Shown: positions 30,219 to 38,229 of the stretch, piece after piece
How the letters are laid out: each line of letters starts with the position of its first letter
Position numbering within the stretch: the first letter of the stretch is position 1
From: Robertkochia sediminum
GTDB taxonomy: Bacteria > Bacteroidota > Bacteroidia > Flavobacteriales > Flavobacteriaceae
Assembly (NCBI RefSeq): GCF_016786255.1
Contig: NZ_JADMKT010000078.1
Span: 303,829-367,828, forward strand
Reading direction: 5' to 3'
DNA length: 64,000 nucleotides
The notes under the pieces: model-generated
Told to the model about the DNA's origin: nothing
What the model saw: only the letters and a program-made list of their open reading frames with translations
Databases searched by the model: none
Program-made: the position numbers and the translations under genes

Positions 30219-30704
30219 TCAGAGATCTTTTAGCAACCAAACAGGGCAGGCCGAATGCCCTGTATCGCCCATGGGTTTATCAATATAACGAAAGCCGTTC
30301 TTTACATATAGCTTTTGAGCCTGCTTCATATACGGCATGGTTTCTATGTACATCTGTTCAAATCCGAACTTACGTGCATAATCCATACACGCCAGGATCA
30401 TTTGCCTGCCATACCCCTTTCCTCTTACTTCGGAACGGAAGTACATTTTTTGAAGCTCACAAACCGGTCCGTCATAATTCTCGAGTTGTGCCACTCCAAC
30501 ACCGCCCAAAACAACACCGTCTTGCTCGAGCACCAGGTAAACGGCCCTATCGGTGTTGTAGGTCTCGTACATTTCGTCCACTGCAGGGTCGGCATAGGCC
30601 GTACCTACCTTTGGCACTCCAAGTTCTTCGAGCACGGTGCGAAGCACGGTTGCCACTTGTTTATTATCTTCCGGCTGTATTTCTCTTATCACTATGCTAC
30701 TCAT
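30219..30704 (-). CDS. GNAT-family N-acetyltransferase
   Basis: A 161-residue acetyltransferase. The GNAT fold is clear: strand 4 and the acetyl-CoA pyrophosphate loop are in KMYFRSEVRGKGYGRQMI (R/Q-x-x-G-x-G/A motif as RGKGYG), followed by the long helix ACMDYARKFGFEQMYIETM. It could act on a protein N-terminus, a peptidoglycan component or a small molecule. It heads the prmC-LOG-ligA operon and diverges from ribD across only 29 nt, so its promoter must lie in or beyond that short gap or within ribD. Confidence 0.85.
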   Translation of the reverse strand: MSSIVIREIQPEDNKQVATVLRTVLEELGVPKVGTAYADPAVDEMYETYNTDRAVYLVLEQDGVVLGGVGVAQLENYDGPVCELQKMYFRSEVRGKGYGRQMILACMDYARKFGFEQMYIETMPYMKQAQKLYVKNGFRYIDKPMGDTGHSACPVWLLKDL

Positions 30705-30720
30705 AGCAGATTTAAAATAG

Positions 30721-30728
30721 TAATTTTG
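30721..30728 (+). promoter_or_regulatory. -7 promoter element immediately before ribD
   Basis: TAATTTTG, exact match to TAnnTTTG, ends 5 nt before the GTG start of ribD. The expected transcript start coincides with the start codon. No -33 TTG is visible at 17-23 nt upstream. Confidence 0.5.
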
Positions 30729-30733
30729 CGAGG

Positions 30734-31801
30734 GTGAAGATACATGAATTCTACATAAACCGATGCCTTGAACTCGCTAAAAACGGACTGGGGAACACCT
30801 ATCCTAATCCGTCTGTAGGCTGCGTGATCGTCCATAAAGACAAGATCATTGGCGAGGGATATACCAGTGCGGCAGGAGGCCCGCATGCCGAGGTCAATGC
30901 CATCAATGCAGTAGCCAACAAGGAGTTACTCAGGTCATCGACCATTTACGTTACCCTGGAGCCATGCTCTCATTACGGTAAGACACCACCATGTGCCAAC
31001 CTCATAGCAGACATGGGAATCCCAAAAGCGGTGATCGGCGCTACAGACAGCAATAAGGCGGTTAGCGGAAAAGGCATACAAAAACTCGAGGACAGTGGTT
31101 GTGAAGTCATAACCGGAGTGCTGGAAGAAGCGTGCAGGGCATCGAACAAACGCTTTTTTTGCTTTCATGAAAAAAAACGCCCTTACATTATTCTTAAATG
31201 GGCAGAAAGCCAGGACGGATTCATCGCTCCGGACCCGGAACAAAGAAGCTCCCTGCATCCCGAACCGGTATGGCTAAGCGGTAAAGCCTCCCGACAATTG
31301 GTGCATAAATGGCGGAGTGAAGAACAGGCGATATTAGTCGGAACCACGACGGTACTTGCAGACAATCCCAGCCTGACCACCAGAGACTGGTTTGGAGCCC
31401 ATGCACTACGCGTATTTATAGACAAACACGGAAAGGTACCTCAGAAAAGCCACCTTCTCGATGGCAGCACGCCTACCCTCGTGTTCACCGAGAACGAAGC
31501 TCATTACAACAACAGCAATACCAACCAGCTGGAAGTTTGTATTTTAAACAAGGAACTGCCTTACGAGCAGCAACTCATAAAAGCCCTTTATGCAAGAAAC
31601 ATTCAAAGTATGATCATAGAGGGAGGAGCCACTACCTTAAAGGGATTTATCGAGAGCGGACTCTGGGATGAAGCCAGGATCTTCAAATCCCCTGTCAGCC
31701 TGGATCATGGCATTACAGCTCCGGATATTAACGGCCGAAAAAGGGTCGTATCACAAATAGGCAGCGATACCCTCACCGTGATCACCCATTCAGAAGAATA
31801 G
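30734..31801 (+). CDS. ribD: Riboflavin biosynthesis deaminase/reductase
   Basis: A 355-residue bifunctional enzyme for the second and third steps of riboflavin synthesis, deaminating and then reducing the pyrimidine intermediate. The N-terminal zinc deaminase domain has H51-A-E53 (PHAE) and C78...C87 (EPCSHYGKTPPC). The C-terminal reductase domain (about 150-355) shows the NADPH-binding SGKASRQLVHKWRSE and the LVGTTTVLADNPSLT stretch followed by IEGGATTL. The start codon is GTG at 30734: MKIHEFYINRCLELAKNG aligns with other RibD openings and no closer ATG exists. No FMN riboswitch can fit in the 29-nt gap to the divergent gene. Confidence 0.95.
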   Translation: MKIHEFYINRCLELAKNGLGNTYPNPSVGCVIVHKDKIIGEGYTSAAGGPHAEVNAINAVANKELLRSSTIYVTLEPCSHYGKTPPCANLIADMGIPKAVIGATDSNKAVSGKGIQKLEDSGCEVITGVLEEACRASNKRFFCFHEKKRPYIILKWAESQDGFIAPDPEQRSSLHPEPVWLSGKASRQLVHKWRSEEQAILVGTTTVLADNPSLTTRDWFGAHALRVFIDKHGKVPQKSHLLDGSTPTLVFTENEAHYNNSNTNQLEVCILNKELPYEQQLIKALYARNIQSMIIEGGATTLKGFIESGLWDEARIFKSPVSLDHGITAPDINGRKRVVSQIGSDTLTVITHSEE

Positions 31802-31815
31802 CATTTAAAACGCAC

Positions 31816-32439
31816 ATGAACGAGAAGATAAAAAACATCATTTTTGACTTTGGCGATATATTCATCAACCTCGACAAAGAAGCGCCGCTAAAAGGGATCT
31901 TCGAACTGGACCCTCATTTTAGCCTGGACCCTGAGACCGACAAAGCCAATAAGAATTACGAAACAGGCCAGATCGATACCGACGCCTTTGTAGCACATTA
32001 CCTGGATAAGATACCGGGCGCTCATGAAAAAGACCTGATCAGGGTATGGAATTCGATCATCCTGGACCTTCCTGACTTCCGCGTTGACTTCCTTGAATCC
32101 CTGTCAGCCAGCGGTAAATACCGCCTATTCCTGCTAAGCAATACAAATGCCCTTCATATGGAACAGGTATTGATCAACACAGGGATGCCACTCTTTGAAC
32201 GCTTCAAAGGGCAATTTGAACAGTTCTACCTTTCTCATGAAATAGGCATGCGAAAACCCGATGCCGAGATCTACAATTTTGTTATTGAAGAGAACAAGCT
32301 GGAAGTATCAGAAACCCTGTTTGTAGACGACCTTCCGGAAAATACCGATTCGGCAGCGAGCATTGGACTGCACACCTGGAACCTCCAACCCGGAAAAGAA
32401 GACGTTACCCAATTATTTTCTAAAGACCTTCCCCTGTGA
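31816..32439 (+). CDS. HAD-family hydrolase (HAD-IA type phosphatase)
   Basis: A 207-residue haloacid-dehalogenase-fold phosphatase. The first motif is IIFDFGDIFIN (nucleophile D followed by G-D rather than the usual D-x-D-G; the second acidic position is taken by the D in GD). Motif II is LFLLSNTNA, the Lys of motif III is in MRKPDAEIY, and motif IV is LFVDDLPEN. A helical cap domain covers the site. Such enzymes dephosphorylate sugar phosphates or nucleotides; the change at motif I is worth noting because the second Asp normally acts as the general acid/base. It is in a row with ribD upstream and the EamA transporter downstream. Confidence 0.8.
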   Translation: MNEKIKNIIFDFGDIFINLDKEAPLKGIFELDPHFSLDPETDKANKNYETGQIDTDAFVAHYLDKIPGAHEKDLIRVWNSIILDLPDFRVDFLESLSASGKYRLFLLSNTNALHMEQVLINTGMPLFERFKGQFEQFYLSHEIGMRKPDAEIYNFVIEENKLEVSETLFVDDLPENTDSAASIGLHTWNLQPGKEDVTQLFSKDLPL

Positions 32440-33305
32440 TCTATCTCGTTCTAAGTATTCTGGTATCGAGTTCACTTTTCGTGATCTTCAAACTCTTTAA
32501 CAGGTTTCAGGTAAACACCTTTAACGCCATTGTGATCAATTATCTGGTCGCCTGTGTCACCGGGTTACTTATGTACGACGCACCCTGGAACCTAAAGGAT
32601 ATCACCAACAGCCCCTGGTTTCCGGGAACGATCTTTTTAGGTCTCATGTTCATTGTGATCTTTATGGTCATGGCCCGAACCGCACAACAGATCGGACTAA
32701 GTGTTGCCTCGGTCGCCGGAAAGATGTCGCTAATTATTCCGGTGATGTTCGGTATCATAGCGTATAAGGAATCGCTAAACCCTGTGAAGATCGCAGGGAT
32801 ACTTTTAGCGCTGGCTGCAGTATACCTGGTATCGGCAAAAAAAGAAGAAACCCGCCTGAGCAGAAGAGACCTGCTCCTGCCCCTCCTGCTATTTGCTGGT
32901 TCGGGCATTATCGACACCACGCTTAAGTACCTGGAATCGAAGTACGTTGCCCCAAGGGAGTTCCCGCTGTATTCCTCGAGCATTTTTGCTATTGCTGCGA
33001 TCGCAGGAACCGTTATACTTCTTTTCCGAACCCTATTGCACCGACAGCCCTTCAGACCGAAAGATATCCTTGGAGGCTTTGCCCTGGGAATTCCCAATTA
33101 CTTTTCGATATACTTTATCTTAAAAGCCCTGGGACAGGACACTATGGAAAGTTCTGTAGTATTCTCTATTAATAATGTTGCGATCGTTATGCTCACAACG
33201 CTTTTAGGTATTGCTTTGTTCGGAGAACGACTCCGACCAAGAAACTGGCTGGGAGTAGCCCTTGCTATCGTTAGCATCATCCTTATTTCATTACCCAAAA
33301 CCTGA
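32436..33305 (+). CDS. EamA-family (DMT superfamily) transporter
   Basis: A 289-residue membrane protein of the drug/metabolite transporter superfamily, with ten predicted helices in two EamA repeats of about 140 residues each (first repeat from MIYLVLSILVSS, second from RRDLLLPLLLFAG). The GLSVASVAGKMSLIIPVMFG segment is characteristic of EamA repeat 1. It probably exports a small metabolite. The start is GTG at 32436, overlapping the stop of the HAD gene by 4 nt (GTGA), so translation is coupled. The frame ends eight bases before the YigZ start. Confidence 0.85.
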   Translation: MIYLVLSILVSSSLFVIFKLFNRFQVNTFNAIVINYLVACVTGLLMYDAPWNLKDITNSPWFPGTIFLGLMFIVIFMVMARTAQQIGLSVASVAGKMSLIIPVMFGIIAYKESLNPVKIAGILLALAAVYLVSAKKEETRLSRRDLLLPLLLFAGSGIIDTTLKYLESKYVAPREFPLYSSSIFAIAAIAGTVILLFRTLLHRQPFRPKDILGGFALGIPNYFSIYFILKALGQDTMESSVVFSINNVAIVMLTTLLGIALFGERLRPRNWLGVALAIVSIILISLPKT

Positions 33306-33312
33306 CAAGACC

Positions 33313-33927
33313 ATGACCAACGACACCTATAAAACCCTCGAAAGCCCGGGAAGTGAAGTCCTGTTTAAAGAGAAAGGCAGCAAGTTCTTCGGATATGCCT
33401 TTCCGGTAACCTCAGAAGATGAGGTCAGGGAATGCCTGGACACCATAAAAGCGCAACACCACAGCGCAAGGCACTGGTGTTATGCCTGGCAACTGGGCAC
33501 CGAAAAACAGCGGCATCGCGCCAATGACGACGGAGAACCTTCAAATTCGGCAGGAATGCCTATCTACGGACAAATACAAAGTTTTGAGCTTACGAATGTC
33601 CTGGTGATCGTTGTGCGCTATTTCGGAGGCACGAAATTGGGTGTAGGCGGACTCATACAGGCCTACAAAACAGCGGCACAAATGGCACTGGAAGCATCTG
33701 CCGTTGAAGAAAGAACCATTGACACCGAATTTCTTCTGGAATTCCAGTACAAGGATATGAGCCACGTCATGCGGGTGATCAAAGAGAGAAATCTTAACCT
33801 GTTAAACCAGGAAATGGGCATGGACTGCCGCATCACCGTAAGCACGCGAAAAAGTGAGGCTCACCTCGTGATACCGGCTTTTGAACCCTATTACGAAGTA
33901 AAGGTAACCCCCGCAGACCAGGACTAA
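33313..33927 (+). CDS. YigZ/IMPACT family protein
   Basis: A 204-residue protein of the YigZ/IMPACT family. The N-terminal domain has SRFFGYAFPVTSEDEVRECL-like features and HHSARHWCYAWQLG, followed by DDGEPSNSAGMPI, the most conserved motif of the family. The C-terminal part corresponds to DUF1949. I start it at 33313 (MTNDTYKTLES) rather than the earlier ATG at 33262, which lies within the transporter gene. The cellular function of YigZ is not settled; an interaction with translation factors is proposed for the eukaryotic homologue. It appears to end a ribD-HAD-EamA-YigZ transcript. Confidence 0.85.
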   Translation: MTNDTYKTLESPGSEVLFKEKGSKFFGYAFPVTSEDEVRECLDTIKAQHHSARHWCYAWQLGTEKQRHRANDDGEPSNSAGMPIYGQIQSFELTNVLVIVVRYFGGTKLGVGGLIQAYKTAAQMALEASAVEERTIDTEFLLEFQYKDMSHVMRVIKERNLNLLNQEMGMDCRITVSTRKSEAHLVIPAFEPYYEVKVTPADQD

Positions 33928-34165
33928 TACCTTTTACGCCAACCCCCACGTCTTACGATCCGTAACCGGCAAATGTGCAAAGTGGCTGCGGTATATCCCC
34001 CTTACGAAAAACACCCTTAAAAACGCAACATACGTATCGTTAATATGGGATGATATTAAGGGTTAAGCCCCATAGCTGTTAACTCATACCCCAAACGTTA
34101 GCGAAAATCAGGTGTAGTAATTATTCTACGATTCATACCCTTGAAACTGTCAGTAAATTTTTCTT

Positions 34166-34561
34166 CTATAATTTTTCAAGGATATATTCGGGGCATTTCA
34201 TAGGCTTTCCTGTCTCCATATTTACGAAAGCTAAAACCGTATTTGCCTCGACCAAAACCACCCCATTTTCACCCAGGATCGTATAATCAAATTCGATCTT
34301 GACACCGGGTGCTTTTTTAAGGTTAACAACTACGGTTAAAAGGTCGTCGTAACGGGCCGGATTTTTGTAATTGATATTCAATGAGATAACCGGTAACATC
34401 ACTCCGTTATCCTCCATCCATTTATAAGAAACTCCGAGGTTCCGAAGCCACTCAACCCGCGCTACCTCCAGATAATTCGCGTAGTTCGCGTGATACACCA
34501 CTCCCATCTTATCGGTTTCACCATAGCGAACACGAATGTTAATTTCCATTGTTTTCTTCAT
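34166..34561 (-). CDS. Acyl-CoA thioesterase, YbgC/FadM (4HBT) type
   Basis: A 131-residue hotdog thioesterase. The pattern VRYGETDKMGVVYHANYANYLEVARVEWL contains the active-site Asp (D in ETDKMGVVYHANY) that is diagnostic for the 4-hydroxybenzoyl-CoA thioesterase/YbgC class. It hydrolyses an acyl-CoA, in E. coli within the Tol-Pal region; here it has no such neighbours and its substrate is unknown. No signal peptide is present. The gene runs towards YigZ, from which it is separated by 238 bp in which I see no gene, repeat or clear terminator. Confidence 0.9.
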   Translation of the reverse strand: MKKTMEINIRVRYGETDKMGVVYHANYANYLEVARVEWLRNLGVSYKWMEDNGVMLPVISLNINYKNPARYDDLLTVVVNLKKAPGVKIEFDYTILGENGVVLVEANTVLAFVNMETGKPMKCPEYILEKL

Positions 34562-34592
34562 TATCCCTGTTAATTTTTGTAGTTTAAGTAAC

Positions 34593-34601
34593 TGTGAATA
34601 A
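34593..34601 (-). promoter_or_regulatory. DnaA box, perfect consensus, upstream of dnaA
   Basis: TTATTCACA on the minus strand fits the TTATNCACA consensus exactly. It lies about 160 nt before the dnaA ATG. Confidence 0.55.
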
Positions 34602-34668
34602 AACGTTAAACGATATGAGAAAAAAATATCGTAAAATCAACGCCATTTTCATTTTTTTTTTAAAATAA

Positions 34669-34677
34669 TTGTTCACA
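34669..34677 (+). promoter_or_regulatory. Near-consensus DnaA box upstream of dnaA
   Basis: TTGTTCACA differs from TTATNCACA at one position. With the box at 34593 it could allow DnaA to regulate its own gene. Two boxes alone do not make an origin. Confidence 0.4.
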
Positions 34678-34763
34678 TATTTGTTTGACCTTAACGGGGT
34701 AGTTAATGAGTATTTTTTGGCACGCTATCTCTCCTAACTAACTAAACAAAATTAATTCTGGTA

Positions 34764-36191
34764 ATGAACTTAACTGCGGAATCAGTATGGAAGAATTGTC
34801 TTACGTTCATAAAAGATAATATTCAACCTCAGGCCTACAAAACATGGTTTGAACCCATTAAATCCGTAAAATTAACAGATAATGCCCTAAGTATTCAAGT
34901 ACCGAGTAAATTCTTTTACGAATGGCTGGAAGAACACTACGTTAAACTGTTAAAAGTTGCCCTTACCAAAGAACTGGGAGAAAACGCCAAATTGGTCTAT
35001 GTGATCAAGATGGAAAACACTTACGGAAACAAAAAGCCGTATACCGAAAGTATCCCCAGTTCCAATCGCGCAAATATGACTCCCCAGGAACTTGATGTTC
35101 CTGTAAAGAACAAAAATCCCGAACTCAAGAATCCATTCGTGATTCCCGGGATCAGAAACATCAAGATCGAGTCACAGCTTAATCCGAACTACAGTTTTGA
35201 TAATTTCCTGGAAGGCGACTCCAACCGTCTGGCACGCTCGGCAGGTTTAGCCGTAGCCAGCAAACCGGGAGGAACCTCCTTTAATCCGCTTCTCATTTTT
35301 GGTGGTGTAGGTTTAGGGAAAACACACCTCGCCCACGCTATCGGAGTGGAGATCAAAGACAAGTATCCGGAAAAAACAGTACTCTATATTTCAGCTGAGA
35401 AGTTCACTCAGCAATACATCGAATCGGTAAAGAAGAATACGCGTAACGACTTTATTCACTTTTACCAACTTATCGATGTTCTTATCATCGACGACGTTCA
35501 GTTCTTCTCTGGGAAATCAGGGACACAGGATGTATTTTTCCACATCTTCAACCACCTGCATCAAAATGGGAAGCAGGTGATCCTCACCTCAGACAAGGCT
35601 CCTGTAGACATGCAGGATATTGAGCAACGTCTTCTGTCAAGGTTCAAGTGGGGCTTATCTGCAGAATTACAGAGCCCGGACTTTGAAACACGTATCTCCA
35701 TCGTGAAGAACAGATTGTACCGCGACGGTGTAGAAATGCCCGACGAGATCATTAATTGCGTTGCTCAGAACATCAAGACCAACGTAAGAGAACTCGAGGG
35801 TGCAATTATCTCTTTGATCGCCCAGTCGTCTTTCAATAAGAAAGAGGTTACTCTGGAGCTCGCCCAACAGGTGGTTGAGAAATTCGTAAAGAACACCAAA
35901 AGAGAGGTATCTATCGATTACATACAAAAGGTGATCTCCGAATACTTCCAGATGGATGTTGAAACCCTGCAGTCGAAGACCAGAAAACGCCATATTGTTC
36001 AGGCCAGACAGCTCGCCATGTTCTTTGCTAAAAAGTACACCAAAGCATCTTTGGCCAGCATCGGCTCTCAGATCGGAAAAAGGGACCACGCCACCGTGCT
36101 TCACGCCTGTAAGACCGTTGACAACCTCGCCGATACCGATAAGCAATTCAGAAAGTATATCGAAGACCTGAATAAAAAGTTCGCCCAGTAA
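34764..36191 (+). CDS. dnaA: Chromosomal replication initiator protein DnaA
   Basis: A 475-residue AAA+ initiator that binds DnaA boxes and opens the origin. Domain I (about 1-85, MNLTAESVWKNCLTFIKDNI) is followed by a short linker and domain III with Walker A at about residues 180-188 (GGVGLGKTHL), Walker B (VLIIDDVQF) and the arginine-finger region. Domain IV carries the DnaA signature GKRDHATVLHACKTV. The length is usual. Its stop codon shares one base with the ATG of the phosphatase gene (TAATG). Two DnaA boxes lie in the 202-bp gap upstream. dnaN and gyrB do not follow, as is often the case in Bacteroidota. Confidence 0.98.
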   Translation: MNLTAESVWKNCLTFIKDNIQPQAYKTWFEPIKSVKLTDNALSIQVPSKFFYEWLEEHYVKLLKVALTKELGENAKLVYVIKMENTYGNKKPYTESIPSSNRANMTPQELDVPVKNKNPELKNPFVIPGIRNIKIESQLNPNYSFDNFLEGDSNRLARSAGLAVASKPGGTSFNPLLIFGGVGLGKTHLAHAIGVEIKDKYPEKTVLYISAEKFTQQYIESVKKNTRNDFIHFYQLIDVLIIDDVQFFSGKSGTQDVFFHIFNHLHQNGKQVILTSDKAPVDMQDIEQRLLSRFKWGLSAELQSPDFETRISIVKNRLYRDGVEMPDEIINCVAQNIKTNVRELEGAIISLIAQSSFNKKEVTLELAQQVVEKFVKNTKREVSIDYIQKVISEYFQMDVETLQSKTRKRHIVQARQLAMFFAKKYTKASLASIGSQIGKRDHATVLHACKTVDNLADTDKQFRKYIEDLNKKFAQ

Positions 36192-36649
36192 TGGCAAAGA
36201 TCAACGTTCTTATGGTTTGCCTTGGCAATATATGCCGCTCTCCCCTGGCAGAAGGTATCCTTAAGCACAAAGCCCCATCTGGCGAAGTATTCGTTGATTC
36301 TGCAGGAACCTCTAATTACCATATCGGAGAATTACCGGACCAACGCTCAGTTGCGACGGCCAGAAAATACGGGATCGACATCACCGATCAACGGGGACGT
36401 CAATTCAAAACCTCCGACTTTGACGCTTTTGATCTGATCTACGCCATGGACCAAAGCAATTACCAGCACCTGGTAGCCATGGCCCCTGACGAGGCCTCGC
36501 GACAAAAGGTTCATCTTATCCTTGACGAAGTTTATCCCGGCGAGCGCATGGATGTTCCCGATCCTTACTATGGCGGAGATATGGGGTTTGACAATGTCTT
36601 TAAAATGCTGGACCAGGCCTGCGACCGTATCCTTGAAAAGATCCTGTAA
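36191..36649 (+). CDS. Low-molecular-weight protein-tyrosine phosphatase
   Basis: A 152-residue phosphatase with the catalytic P-loop C10-L-G-N-I-C-R16-S (the CX5R motif) at the N-terminus and the general acid Asp in VPDPYYGG near residue 120. Bacterial enzymes of this type dephosphorylate tyrosine kinases of polysaccharide export or protein arginine phosphates. No tyrosine kinase is encoded nearby. Translation is coupled to dnaA through a one-base overlap, an arrangement that puts a phosphatase directly under the control of the replication initiator's transcript. The family is certain, the target is not. Confidence 0.93.
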   Translation: MAKINVLMVCLGNICRSPLAEGILKHKAPSGEVFVDSAGTSNYHIGELPDQRSVATARKYGIDITDQRGRQFKTSDFDAFDLIYAMDQSNYQHLVAMAPDEASRQKVHLILDEVYPGERMDVPDPYYGGDMGFDNVFKMLDQACDRILEKIL

Positions 36650-36660
36650 AAACACTCCTA

Positions 36661-36668
36661 TAATTTTG
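36661..36668 (+). promoter_or_regulatory. -7 promoter element of the RsmI-like gene
   Basis: TAATTTTG, exact TAnnTTTG match, 12 nt past the phosphatase stop and 23 nt before the next ATG; TTG at 36633-36635 is 25 nt upstream, longer than usual. Confidence 0.45.
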
Positions 36669-36691
36669 TAACTTGGGCCATAAATGGTCTT

Positions 36692-37417
36692 ATGAACACT
36701 GCATCTCAACAGAAGGGAAAATTATACCTGATCCCCTCAACTCTCGGAGACAACGATCCGCTGGAAGTTCTTCCTGTCACGGTTAAAGCGGTTATTGAGA
36801 ACACCACCTATTTCATTGTAGAAAATCAGAAAACCGCCCGAAGGTTCATCAAAAGGATCGCCCCCGAGAAATCACAGCCTTCTCTTCAACTTTTCACACT
36901 CAACAAACGAACAGAGGCATCAGAGTATGCCGATTTTATTGCACCCTGTCTAAAAGGCCATGATGTGGGCATACTCTCTGAGGCCGGATGCCCGGGAATT
37001 GCAGATCCCGGCGCCGATATTGTCGCCCTGGCCCATCGCAATGCGATCGAGGTATTACCACTGGTAGGGCCTTCGTCTATATTACTGGCCATGATGGCAA
37101 GCGGTATGAACGGGCAGAGCTTTGCTTTTAATGGCTATCTGCCTATTGACAAAGGGGAACGCAAACAAGCCTTAAAACGCTACGAAAGAATATCCAGAGA
37201 GCAACAACAATCACAGTTATTCATAGAAACCCCATACCGCAACGACAAATTATTGCAGGACCTCATTCAACAGCTGCATCCGGAAACCAGGCTTTGCGTA
37301 GCAGCAGACCTTACCCTGCCCACTGCGTATATCAAGACCTTACCGGTCATTGCCTGGAAAAAGGAACATCCGGACCTCCATAAACGACCGGCTATATTTA
37401 TTCTCCACGCCACATAA
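36692..37417 (+). CDS. SAM-dependent methyltransferase, divergent RsmI-like (tetrapyrrole methylase fold)
   Basis: A 241-residue protein of the tetrapyrrole methylase fold. It keeps the RsmI core GILSEAGCPGIADPGADIVALAHRN, the LVGPSSILLAMMASGMNGQSFAFNGYLP region and the IETPYRN segment, so it could methylate rRNA like RsmI (2'-O-methylation of 16S C1402). However the N-terminal motif is STLGDNDP instead of the usual TPIGN, and it is shorter than canonical RsmI (~280 residues). Flavobacteria often carry such a short paralogue in addition to true RsmI. Its substrate should be left open. It ends at a strong bidirectional terminator. Confidence 0.82.
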   Translation: MNTASQQKGKLYLIPSTLGDNDPLEVLPVTVKAVIENTTYFIVENQKTARRFIKRIAPEKSQPSLQLFTLNKRTEASEYADFIAPCLKGHDVGILSEAGCPGIADPGADIVALAHRNAIEVLPLVGPSSILLAMMASGMNGQSFAFNGYLPIDKGERKQALKRYERISREQQQSQLFIETPYRNDKLLQDLIQQLHPETRLCVAADLTLPTAYIKTLPVIAWKKEHPDLHKRPAIFILHAT

Positions 37418-37457
37418 AAAAAGCCCCGGCCTGAAAAGCCGGGGCTATTATTTTTTT
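37416..37457. terminator. Bidirectional terminator between convergent genes
   Basis: A 9-bp GC-rich stem (AGCCCCGGC / GCCGGGGCT, arms 37422-37430 and 37438-37446) is flanked by an A tract on the left and a T tract on the right, so both the RsmI-like gene and the minus-strand gene ending at 37477 can terminate here. Confidence 0.9.
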
Positions 37458-37476
37458 ATATGTTCACTACCATGGG

Positions 37477-38109
37477 TCAGATCCTTGCCCGACGCATGGG
37501 TTTTATGTGCGATACATCATACCCGGCAAACTTCTTCATGTAATACCTGATAGATGTTCCGAAGGCATCTTCAAAGCCTTGCTCTCCATAAGATCTCAGG
37601 AATCGCTTCACATTAAGCGCCCCACCCAGGTGAGCAGCAGCAAGAATACCGGATTCGGTGATCTTCACCCCGCCGATGGTTTGCCCGGCATATCGGTCTA
37701 TGTACTCTCTGAGGATCCATTTATTACGTTGCAGGATAGCTTCGAACGCACGCTCCTGCATTTCGGGGTCGTGTAGAAAAGCTTCTTTATTCTTAACACC
37801 CACAGCCTTCATGGCCGAGGCACCAAACTGATACTTTCCCATATACCCATATGAATTCACCACAAAGTAATTACCGCGCGACTCGCTGTGAGCCAGAGCC
37901 TCTTTAAATCCGTTAAAGGATCTGCCGAGAAAAGGAGGAGCTACCTCTGTATTTTCATCGGGGGTCATTGCAACTTCGTAATTAAGGGGTTGTGTTGCAC
38001 TATGTACTAAAAGAACTTCTTCGGCTTTGTTTATTTGAGTAAAACCGAAACTCAGTAAAATAATTAAAACAGCTATTAAACAAGGTAATTTAAATGCCTG
38101 TTTCTCCAT
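37477..38109 (-). CDS. Exported lytic-transglycosylase-like protein
   Basis: A 210-residue exported protein. A basic N-terminus and hydrophobic helix (about 8-24, LPCLIAVLIILLSFGFTQ) act as a signal anchor. The body resembles the lysozyme/transglycosylase fold: a catalytic-type Glu in AHSESRGNYFVVNSYGYMGKYQFGASAM, followed by helices with LAAAHLGGALNVKRFLR, the usual shape of a G-type or SLT-like muramidase. The role suggested is cleavage of peptidoglycan in the periplasm, possibly with MltG encoded just upstream on the same strand. I cannot assign it to a named subfamily from sequence alone. Confidence 0.65.
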   Translation of the reverse strand: MEKQAFKLPCLIAVLIILLSFGFTQINKAEEVLLVHSATQPLNYEVAMTPDENTEVAPPFLGRSFNGFKEALAHSESRGNYFVVNSYGYMGKYQFGASAMKAVGVKNKEAFLHDPEMQERAFEAILQRNKWILREYIDRYAGQTIGGVKITESGILAAAHLGGALNVKRFLRSYGEQGFEDAFGTSIRYYMKKFAGYDVSHIKPMRRARI

Positions 38110-38166
38110 AAGAACATTTTTCTTAAGCGATTGATCCTGACGGATTTTTGCTTAAAATTTGGTCGA

Positions 38167-38174
38167 CAAAGATA
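38167..38174 (-). promoter_or_regulatory. -7 promoter element of the lytic-transglycosylase-like gene
   Basis: TATCTTTG on the minus strand, an exact TAnnTTTG match and the most common form in flavobacteria, about 57 nt before the ATG. No TTG at -33. Confidence 0.5.
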
Positions 38175-38229
38175 GGCTTTTATTTAATATCTCCCAGCCC
38201 TTATAGATAAAGCGTACGAAACTCCCTTC

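Noticed and set aside
30705..30733. FMN riboswitch before ribD
   Set aside because: The gap to the divergent gene is 29 nt, far shorter than an RFN element.
33928..34165. Possible small gene or RNA between the YigZ and thioesterase genes
   Set aside because: 238 bp without credible reading frame, strong hairpin or promoter motif; nothing can be supported.
34562..34763. Chromosomal origin next to dnaA
   Set aside because: Only one consensus and one near-consensus DnaA box, without an obvious AT-rich unwinding element with repeats; an origin cannot be claimed on this. A cumulative GC-skew of the whole genome would decide.
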